28,665 bases of DNA, taken from IMG/VR virus record IMGVR_UViG_3300020416_000043, positions 1-28,665 of that record; one strand, given 5' to 3'. The notes beneath the pieces were generated by a model that was given only the letters and a program-made list of their open reading frames with translations, did not search any database and was not told where the DNA came from. This DNA is from a virus. Shown here in pieces: positions 21,230-28,665 of this stretch; the first letter of the stretch is position 1; each line of letters begins with the position of its first letter. The position numbers were made by a program, and so were the translations under genes.

Positions 21230-22774
21230 ATGGCTGCCATTGTAACAGATCAATTTAGGATTTTAAATGCAAATAACTTTGTAGAGACTGTAGAAAGTCC
21301 TGCAAATTCTTATTATGTATTTCTAGGATTGACAAATCCATCTACGGTTGGATTTGGTAGAACAAATAATTGGGATGATAATATACCAAACCCAACAGAC
21401 AGTATTGATATAGTAAATCATACTGCTGATACTATGATGTTTGGTAAAAAGGTAGGTGCTGCTAATATCCGTAGATTAATTAGAAGAACTAATTGGATTC
21501 AAGGAACACGATATGAAATGTATCGTCATGATTATAGTGGAACAAATCCTGCTCCAATAACACAAGCAACTAGACTTTATGATGCAAACTACTATGTAAT
21601 GAATAAAAATTACAATGTATATGTTTGTATTGATAATGGATCCTCTGGAATCACTACTACTGGTAATGCATCTCAAGATGAACCATTATTTACTGATTTA
21701 GAACCATCTGCTGCAGGTAGTAGTGGAGATGGATATCTTTGGAAGTATTTGTTTACCGTTTCTCCAAGTGATATTATAAAATTTGATTCTACGGAGTATA
21801 TAACTGTTCCAAATCAATGGGCAACTAGTACTGAGTCTCAGATACAATCAGTTCGTGATAATGCCGATTCATCGGTAAATAACAATCAAATTAAGAAAAT
21901 TTATATTGATAATCAAGGATCTGGGTATTCTGGTGGATTGGGTCAAGAATTTGATATTGTTGGTGATGGTACTGGTGGTAAAGTCGTTCTTGATGTTGTT
22001 AGTGGAAAAATAACTAAAGCTATAGTATCTTCTGGTGGTAAAGGTTATACTTGGGGATTTGTTGATTTAGGTAGGATTAATTCTACCGCTTCAGTATCAG
22101 CAAAACTAATTCCTATTATTCCTCCAACAAAAGGACATGGATATGATATTTACAAAGAATTAGGTACTGATAAGATTTTAATCTATGCTAGATTTGATGA
22201 TAAAGATAAGGATTTTCCAATAGACACTAAGTTCTCACAAATTGGTATAGTAAAAAATCCAACAGTTGCTGGATCAGCTACAACTTTTATAGATAATCAA
22301 TTCTCTTCATTAAATTCCATTAAATTCTCAAGTATTACTGGAACTGCTCCTGTTGCTGGAAATTTAATTACACAAGTACAAGCGGGTGGAATTGCTAAAG
22401 GGTATGTTGCATCATATGATTCGGAAACTTTAGTCGTTAAATACTATCAAGATAGAAATCTTTATTATAACTCTACTTCTCATGATCAAACTGATTATGT
22501 TGGAGTATCTACGTCTGGTAAGGTAATACCTTTTGAATCTTCAGCATCTCAAGTAAATTTCCCTAGTGGAAATGGTGCTATAGATACTAACTTTAATGTA
22601 GGTATTACAACCGTAAACAATAAAGTTATTAGTTTGGGTGTTAATTTTGCAAATGGACTTGCTAGTCCTGAGATAAATAAAGGATCAGGGGAAATTATCT
22701 ACTTAGATAATAGAGCCTCGATTGCTCGAAATACTCGACAAAAAGAAGACGTTAAGATCATCCTGGAATTCTAA
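21230..22774 (+). CDS. gp8: Baseplate wedge subunit gp8, 514 aa
   Basis: Both ends match T4 gp8. The N terminus AAIVTDQFRILNANNFVETV is followed by a YYVFLG...FGRTNNWDDN segment (T4 has TFGRSEPW). The middle has GDGYLWKYLFTVSPSDIIKF with EYITVPNQW, and the C terminus GEIIYLDNRASIAR...EDVKIILEF corresponds to T4's GEMIYMENRPPI...EEINILFTF. At 514 aa it is ~180 residues longer than T4 gp8 (334 aa). Much of the excess is a GGxGY beta-repeat insert (residues ~222-286: IKKIYIDNQGSGY, AIVSSGGKGYTWG) like those in the giant protein. gp8 dimerises in the wedge beside gp7 and gp10. The gene has its own late promoter. Confidence 0.9.
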   Translation: MAAIVTDQFRILNANNFVETVESPANSYYVFLGLTNPSTVGFGRTNNWDDNIPNPTDSIDIVNHTADTMMFGKKVGAANIRRLIRRTNWIQGTRYEMYRHDYSGTNPAPITQATRLYDANYYVMNKNYNVYVCIDNGSSGITTTGNASQDEPLFTDLEPSAAGSSGDGYLWKYLFTVSPSDIIKFDSTEYITVPNQWATSTESQIQSVRDNADSSVNNNQIKKIYIDNQGSGYSGGLGQEFDIVGDGTGGKVVLDVVSGKITKAIVSSGGKGYTWGFVDLGRINSTASVSAKLIPIIPPTKGHGYDIYKELGTDKILIYARFDDKDKDFPIDTKFSQIGIVKNPTVAGSATTFIDNQFSSLNSIKFSSITGTAPVAGNLITQVQAGGIAKGYVASYDSETLVVKYYQDRNLYYNSTSHDQTDYVGVSTSGKVIPFESSASQVNFPSGNGAIDTNFNVGITTVNNKVISLGVNFANGLASPEINKGSGEIIYLDNRASIARNTRQKEDVKIILEF

Positions 22775-22780
22775 AGAAAA

Positions 22781-25700
22781 ATGCCACAAAAGACTAATTT
22801 AAATGTAAGTCCTTATTACGATGATTTCGATAAGGCAAATAATTTTTACAAGGTATTATTTAAGCCAGGTCAACCAGTACAGGCTAGAGAATTAACTACC
22901 CTGCAGTCTATGCTGCAGAATCAGGTTGAATCTTTTGGTAGTCATGTATTTAAAGAGGGATCAATGGTGGTTCCTGGTAATATTAATGTTGATACAGATT
23001 ATCATTCAGTAAAGATAGAAACAGATCATTTAGGTATACCAGTAGCATTATATGCAGAGCAATTAAAAGGAGTAAGATTAAAAGGTCAAACATCAGGTAT
23101 TATTGTTTCTGTAAATGGATATGCATTACCTGCATCTGGAACAGATATTACAGATTTAACACTTTATGTTAGTTATTTGGATGCTGGTCCAGATAATACT
23201 ATAAGAACTCTTGATGATGGTGAAGTTCTTATAACTCAGAATGCATTTGTATATGGAAATACCCCTATTAATATTGGAGATACTGTAGTTACTTTGGTTG
23301 CTGATAATGCATGTGCTATTGGTAGTGCTGTAAGTATTGGAGAAGGTGTATATTTTATTAGAGGAACTTTTGTAGATGTAGCTGCTGATGTTCTTGTTTT
23401 AGATCCTTATGAGAATTTACCATCTTATAGAATAGGATTAAACATTCAAGAAGAGTTAATTAGTGCTAAAGATGATGCATCATTATTTGATAATGCTAGA
23501 GGATTTACTAACTATGCAGCACCAGGTGCAGACAGATTAAAAATATCAACAACTTTAATTAAAAAATCATTAAATGATTATGATGATAAAACATTTATTG
23601 AATTAGTAAAAATAGATGAAGGAGTAATTAAAAAATTACAGAATCAATCGGTATATTCATATCTTGGTAAAGAATTTGCCAGAAGAACATTTAAAGAATC
23701 TGGTCATTATACAGTAGAACCATTTACTATTCAACCAACAGAATCATTAAATGATGGTATATCTAATGAGGGTGCTTTCTCATCAGATAGAAAAACAGAT
23801 CAAGGTAATACTCCTAGTGATGATCTTTTATGTTATAAAGTTTCACCAGGTAAAGCATTTGTTCAGGGATGGGAAGTTAATAGAAATGGTACAAGTATAC
23901 TAGATGTTGCAAAACCAAGAGATAAGGAAACTATTGATAGAGCTAATGTTTCCTTTACTTTAGGTAATTTATTAAGAGTTAATAATGCATTTGGAACACC
24001 ATTTATTGGTGTTAATAATGATGCTAATACAATTGATTTAATCAATTATAGGAAAAAGAATGGTGTTACTAATGCTAAACCAACTGGATCAACAGTAATA
24101 GGAAAAGCTAGAGTTTATTCTTTTGGTGTAACTGATGCAGCATATACTAATGCATCTACATCTTGGGATTTATATCTTTTTGATATTCAAACTTATCAAT
24201 ATTTAACTGTAAATTTAGCATTATCTAATACAGAAATGCCAGCTACTTCATATATTAGAGGTGTAAGTAGTGGTGCAACTGGATTTTCTGTAGGAGCAGG
24301 TGGTGGTGGAACTGCTATTAATGTAACACAAACTTCTGGTACTTTTATTGAAGGAGAGCAAATAATAATTAATGACGATGAATCAGTTACTAGAAGTACT
24401 GTATCAGTAAAAGTTTGGGAAGTATCAGATATTAAATCTGTATATCAAGATACATCAACATATAGTGGTTATAGTATAGATTTTAGTGCCGATACTGTTT
24501 TACAAGGAAAAACTCCTAAAGGATTTGGTGCTGGTGATGAAATTTCCATAACAGCAGCTGGTGCAGTTACATCACCAGGTAGAAATTTCTTAGGTATTAG
24601 AAGTGATTCTATTATTTCATATACAATACAAGATGCTGCTCATAATGGTTTGGAAACATTTAACAGAGTGGTTTCTGTTGAAGCAGATGGTCTCTCAATG
24701 ACTGTTGCTGGAGTTAGTACCATCACAGGTGTTACTGATGGTGGATTGCCTACAGGTGGCGGAGTATCTCCAACTGGACTTAGAATTCAAACTCCTACAA
24801 TTCTCAACAATGAGAATTCTGGACTCTATGCACCATTAGGTTTTAATAATGTTTCTGAGGTAAATCTTACAGGTTCTACATTATTAGTAACAAAGGCATT
24901 AACTGGTGAAACCACTAGTGGTGCTGGAGAATTGTCATTTAATATAGCTTCTAGTGGAATATCAAGTGCATTCTATAGTGCATTTGATGCGGAAAGATAT
25001 TCTATACATTATTCTAATGGTACTATTGAAGATCTAACATCAGACCAATTCACATTAACTGATGGTGGTTTAACAGCAACTATTAAGGGATGTACTGCAA
25101 GTCAAAGTAATATTGTAGTTAATACCACAATAAGAAAAGATGCCATTCAAAGTAAGCAGAAAGTTTATGTAAGAAGTGAAAGAATGTCTGTAAATAAGAC
25201 AATAGTTGGCGTATCTACAGTTTCAAATGGATTAACTGAAAATAAATTTTATGGTCTTAGAGTTCAAGATAAAGAAATATCATTAAATGTTCCAGATGTT
25301 GCAAATATTGTTGGTATATATGAGTCTTTAGATAGTAATGTACCTATTCTAGATAAGTTAATTTTTGTTAGTGGATTAGGATTAAATACTAATTCTATTC
25401 TTGGTGAAAGAGTTGTTGGATCTACAAGTGGTGCTGTTGCTCAAATAACATCAAGAGATTCTGCAACACAAATAGAAATTGGTTATTTGAATGATAAGAA
25501 ATTTATTATTGGGGAAACTGTTACATTCCAAGAATCTAATATTATTGCTAATTTAATCAATACAACATTAGGTAGTTATTTAAATATTACTGATAAGTTT
25601 ACTTTAGATAAAGGTCAAAGAGAGCAGTATTATGATTATTCTAGAATAGTTAGAAGAAGTACATTTGCCCCTCCTACTAGCCAATTATTGATAGTCTATA

Positions 25701-28665
25701 ACCAATATCAAGTTCCAGGTGGAGATTCTGGAGATGTTTATACTGTTGGATCATATGATGATGAAAGATTTGGTCAAGATATACCTCATTTAAAAGATGG
25801 ATTAAGAGCATCTGATACTATTGATTTTAGGCCAAGAGTTCAAAATTGGGGATCAACTGCAACTTCTAGTCCTTTTGCATGGCAAAGTAGACTATTTGGT
25901 ACTGCTGGTGTTAATCCAACATTAGTAGTTGCTCCAGGTGAAGGTGCTGTTCTTGGAATGAGTTACTATCTACCAAGAATCGATAAACTAGTTCTTACAC
26001 CAGGATTAGATGAAGATGGTGTTGCTCGTGATAAGAGAGGTCAGTTTGAAATAATTCAAGGAGTTGGTTCATTGGAACCAGGAGTTCCAGCAACCATTGA
26101 TAATTCAATGCATGTTGCAAATATCATATTACCTGCATATCTCTATGATCCAGACGATGCTAGAGTAGTTTTAGTGGATAATAGAAGATATACCATGAGA
26201 GATATTGGTAAGATTGAAGATAGGGTTGAGAATTTAGAAATAACTACATCTTTAAGTCTTTTAGAGCTTGATACTAAAACTTTACAAGTACAAGATGCAG
26301 ATGGTCTTTCTAGATTTAAGACTGGTTTCTTTGTAGATGACTTTAAGAGTAATGCATTTGTAGATGTTGGTAATGATGACTGTAAGGTTGATATTAAGAC
26401 TGATGATAAGGAATTACGTGTTCCTCTAGATTTCTTTACAGTTAAACCTGAATTAGCACTATCTCCTGATATTAATACTGAGACTGCAGATTTCTCATCA
26501 AATCTTAATCTTTTAGATTCTAATTTACAAAAAACTGGAGATTTAATAACACTTAAATATGATGAAAAAGGTTGGATTGAACAACCATTAGCATCTAGAG
26601 TTGAGAATGTAAACCCATTTAATATGGTTGAATATATTGGATTTATAGAATTAAATCCATCAACTGATACTTGGGTTAGAAATGTTTATGTTGACGGTGG
26701 TGAAAGAACAGTAACTGGCGAAAGAGGTGGATTTGTTGGAGAATACATTGATACAGTTCAAATTGGTAGTGAACCAGATACTCACATTCGCTCCAGAAAC
26801 GTTGCATTTAGTGCAAATGCATTAAGACCTGTTGCTAAATTCTACCCATTCTTCGATGGAACCAGTGGTATTGATATTGTACCTAAGTTACTGGAAGTTT
26901 CTATGGATACTGGTATTTTCAGTAATGGAGAAACTATAGAGGCATATAATGGATCAACACTTGTTGCATCATTTAGAACATGTCAACCAAATCATAAAAC
27001 TGGTCCAGCATTAGATCCAACAACAACATTTAATGCCAATCCATATAATACATCAATTGATTTATCTACTTCATATGCAGCATCTTCTACAGTTGTGAAC
27101 GTAGATGTTGCATCATTAGTAGAAGAGGCACAAGGTAAATATTTTGGATATGTTGAAAAAGGTACAGTATTAATTGGTGCAACAAGTGGTGCCCAAGCAA
27201 CTATTTCTGATGTTAAATTAGTTGCAGATACATTTGGTGATTTATTTGGAGCATTCTGGTTTAGAAATCCATTAGCAACTCCACCCCCAAGCTTAAGATT
27301 TAGAACTGGTACTAGATCATTTAAATTAACATCAAGTGAATCAAATGCTGAACCATTACCAGGAAGTCTTTTAATTAGTAGTGGTGAAACTACTTACCGT
27401 ACAAGTGGAATAGTTGATATTTACAGTCAAACCTTAGTTAGAGTTGTTCCACCACCCCCACCACCACGTAGATGTGACCCTCTTGCACAATCATTTACTA
27501 CCGATGTTAATTCTGGATGTTTCTTGACTTCTGTTGACATATTCATGGCGAATAAAGATGCCTCACAGAAATTAAGAGTAGAACTTAGAACAGTAGAATT
27601 GGGAACACCAACAGCTACATTAGTTCAAGAATTTGCAGCAGTTACACTTGAACCATCTCAGATTAATACATCTACAGATGGAACAGTTGCAACTAATGTT
27701 AAATTCCCATCTCCAATTTGGTTAGAGCCAGATACTGAGTATGCGTTGGTACTTCTTGCACCAACTTCTGATCTTTATGAATCTTGGATTGCTAAGATGG
27801 GTGAAAGAACAGTTAATACAACAACCTTACCAGATGCTGAGAGTGTTATGGTTACACGTCAGTACTTGGGAGGAAGTTTATTTAAGTCTCAAAATGGTAC
27901 TATTTGGTCTCCAAGTCAGTTTGAAGATATGAAGTTTAAACTTTATAAGGCAGAGTTTACTTCAAATGCAGGTAATGCTTATTTCTATAATCCATCACTT
28001 GGAAAGAGAAATAATGTAATACCAAGATTGCTTCCAAATACAATTAAAACTTTACCAAGAAAATTAAAAGTTGGAATTACTGAAGTTACTAGTTCAGATA
28101 TGCAAGCACAACTTAATGTTGGTAGAAAAGTTAGTGAAGATAATGGAGCAGGAATCTATGGTTATATTGAGAAAACTGGTGGACCAGTTAATATCGTAGC
28201 CGTCAGTAATGGTGGTAAAGGATATGGTAAAACAGGTACTACTACAAACGGTGTTCCTACTTATGCTATTACTGGTGGTGGATCTGGTGCTACACTTAAT
28301 GTAACAGTAAATGGTTCTGGTGTTGTTACTGGAGTTGCTATTGGTGCTGATGGTGCTGGATATGCTGCTGGTGATACTATTGGAATTCAAACATCCAATA
28401 TGGATAAAGGTGTTGGATGTGTAGTGACAGTTAGTGGAGTCAATAAAATTGATACACTATACTTAACTAATGTTCAAGGTGAAGAATTTACAACTGGTAA
28501 AGATTTAGTATGGTTTAATGATGCAGGAACAGCAGTTGCTGCAGCAACTACTGATATTACATCTTCTAGTGTGATCAGTGACTTATACAATGGTAATGTT
28601 ATTGAGGTTACTCAATACAATCATGGTATGGAAGCAGATAATAACTTAGTTACTCTGGCTGATAT
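22781..28665 (+). CDS. DUF4815-type baseplate/tail structural protein, 3' end outside window
   Basis: ATG 22781 lies six bases after the gp8 stop, and the frame remains open to the window edge (1,961 codons; checked at several internal points). The N terminus, SPYYDDFDKANNFYKVLFKPGQPVQARELTTLQS (11-44), GADRLKIS (~250), HYTVEPF (~312) and PGKAFVQGWEV (~356) are hallmarks of the DUF4815 family of phage structural proteins. YTMRDIGKIEDRVENLEITT (~1,137) lies near the middle. A hexaproline (1,557-1,562) leads into CDPLAQSFTT and a domain with TSVDIFMANKD and LEPDTEYALVLLAP, common in cyanophage tail proteins. GGKGY/GAGY repeats follow at ~1,810-1,865. Its position after gp8 suggests a baseplate-to-fibre component replacing T4 gp9/gp10, which is an inference. 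Confidence 0.88.
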   Translation, partial: MPQKTNLNVSPYYDDFDKANNFYKVLFKPGQPVQARELTTLQSMLQNQVESFGSHVFKEGSMVVPGNINVDTDYHSVKIETDHLGIPVALYAEQLKGVRLKGQTSGIIVSVNGYALPASGTDITDLTLYVSYLDAGPDNTIRTLDDGEVLITQNAFVYGNTPINIGDTVVTLVADNACAIGSAVSIGEGVYFIRGTFVDVAADVLVLDPYENLPSYRIGLNIQEELISAKDDASLFDNARGFTNYAAPGADRLKISTTLIKKSLNDYDDKTFIELVKIDEGVIKKLQNQSVYSYLGKEFARRTFKESGHYTVEPFTIQPTESLNDGISNEGAFSSDRKTDQGNTPSDDLLCYKVSPGKAFVQGWEVNRNGTSILDVAKPRDKETIDRANVSFTLGNLLRVNNAFGTPFIGVNNDANTIDLINYRKKNGVTNAKPTGSTVIGKARVYSFGVTDAAYTNASTSWDLYLFDIQTYQYLTVNLALSNTEMPATSYIRGVSSGATGFSVGAGGGGTAINVTQTSGTFIEGEQIIINDDESVTRSTVSVKVWEVSDIKSVYQDTSTYSGYSIDFSADTVLQGKTPKGFGAGDEISITAAGAVTSPGRNFLGIRSDSIISYTIQDAAHNGLETFNRVVSVEADGLSMTVAGVSTITGVTDGGLPTGGGVSPTGLRIQTPTILNNENSGLYAPLGFNNVSEVNLTGSTLLVTKALTGETTSGAGELSFNIASSGISSAFYSAFDAERYSIHYSNGTIEDLTSDQFTLTDGGLTATIKGCTASQSNIVVNTTIRKDAIQSKQKVYVRSERMSVNKTIVGVSTVSNGLTENKFYGLRVQDKEISLNVPDVANIVGIYESLDSNVPILDKLIFVSGLGLNTNSILGERVVGSTSGAVAQITSRDSATQIEIGYLNDKKFIIGETVTFQESNIIANLINTTLGSYLNITDKFTLDKGQREQYYDYSRIVRRSTFAPPTSQLLIVYNQYQVPGGDSGDVYTVGSYDDERFGQDIPHLKDGLRASDTIDFRPRVQNWGSTATSSPFAWQSRLFGTAGVNPTLVVAPGEGAVLGMSYYLPRIDKLVLTPGLDEDGVARDKRGQFEIIQGVGSLEPGVPATIDNSMHVANIILPAYLYDPDDARVVLVDNRRYTMRDIGKIEDRVENLEITTSLSLLELDTKTLQVQDADGLSRFKTGFFVDDFKSNAFVDVGNDDCKVDIKTDDKELRVPLDFFTVKPELALSPDINTETADFSSNLNLLDSNLQKTGDLITLKYDEKGWIEQPLASRVENVNPFNMVEYIGFIELNPSTDTWVRNVYVDGGERTVTGERGGFVGEYIDTVQIGSEPDTHIRSRNVAFSANALRPVAKFYPFFDGTSGIDIVPKLLEVSMDTGIFSNGETIEAYNGSTLVASFRTCQPNHKTGPALDPTTTFNANPYNTSIDLSTSYAASSTVVNVDVASLVEEAQGKYFGYVEKGTVLIGATSGAQATISDVKLVADTFGDLFGAFWFRNPLATPPPSLRFRTGTRSFKLTSSESNAEPLPGSLLISSGETTYRTSGIVDIYSQTLVRVVPPPPPPRRCDPLAQSFTTDVNSGCFLTSVDIFMANKDASQKLRVELRTVELGTPTATLVQEFAAVTLEPSQINTSTDGTVATNVKFPSPIWLEPDTEYALVLLAPTSDLYESWIAKMGERTVNTTTLPDAESVMVTRQYLGGSLFKSQNGTIWSPSQFEDMKFKLYKAEFTSNAGNAYFYNPSLGKRNNVIPRLLPNTIKTLPRKLKVGITEVTSSDMQAQLNVGRKVSEDNGAGIYGYIEKTGGPVNIVAVSNGGKGYGKTGTTTNGVPTYAITGGGSGATLNVTVNGSGVVTGVAIGADGAGYAAGDTIGIQTSNMDKGVGCVVTVSGVNKIDTLYLTNVQGEEFTTGKDLVWFNDAGTAVAAATTDITSSSVISDLYNGNVIEVTQYNHGMEADNNLVTLAD

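Overview
The window reads as a segment of a large, AT-rich, T4-type marine myovirus. The closest fit is a cyanophage of marine Synechococcus/Prochlorococcus or a related pelagic T4-like phage. The evidence is the block of baseplate genes in T4 order (gp25, gp6, a giant gp7-position protein, gp8), T4-type late promoters of the form NATAAATA in front of gp25 and gp8, and structural-protein repeats I associate with cyanophage virions. All supported genes are on the + strand. Host assignment is an inference; no host gene is present.

Region 1 (1-2655) is an accessory array of very small genes (17 to 134 codons), mostly one gene per transcription unit. Each unit ends in the same arrangement: a stop codon in or just before a shared 19-base motif (consensus CAGTTGACAAAGTGTCCAC), then usually a short GC hairpin with a T-run, then a -10-like box and a leader of about 25 bases to the next ATG. 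Eight motif copies and seven good terminators occur in 2.5 kb. It resembles the mobile promoter/stem-loop cassettes (PeSLs) described in T4-type phages, but the upstream motif is an extra element I do not recognise.

Region 2 (2648-5291) holds a ligase-like nucleotidyltransferase (KxDG, EGFV and KLV motifs), a long imperfect hairpin that covers its stop codon, an AbrB-like small protein, a textbook sigma70 promoter (TTGACG-17-TATAAT), a GT-A glycosyltransferase, and three small genes packed end to end, one of them a membrane protein. A GAAA-loop terminator closes the region.

Region 3 (5331-28665) is the late baseplate/tail block: gp25 (133 aa), gp6 (641 aa), a 4,493-residue protein overlapping gp6 by ATGA, gp8 (514 aa, larger than T4 gp8) and the first ~1,961 codons of a DUF4815-type structural protein that runs off the end. 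The giant protein starts like a baseplate wedge protein, carries a degenerate YHYH domain near residue 1,300 and three divergent repeats of an NSLTFTC...YPR..DP module. It also carries many GGxGY beta-repeats, which recur in gp8 and the DUF4815 protein. These products should assemble into the baseplate wedges and attached fibres or decorations of the contractile tail.

No tRNA, rRNA, CRISPR array, insertion sequence or integrase was seen. The most promising undescribed items are the repeated intergenic cassette with its 19-base pre-terminator motif and the unusually large gp7-position protein.
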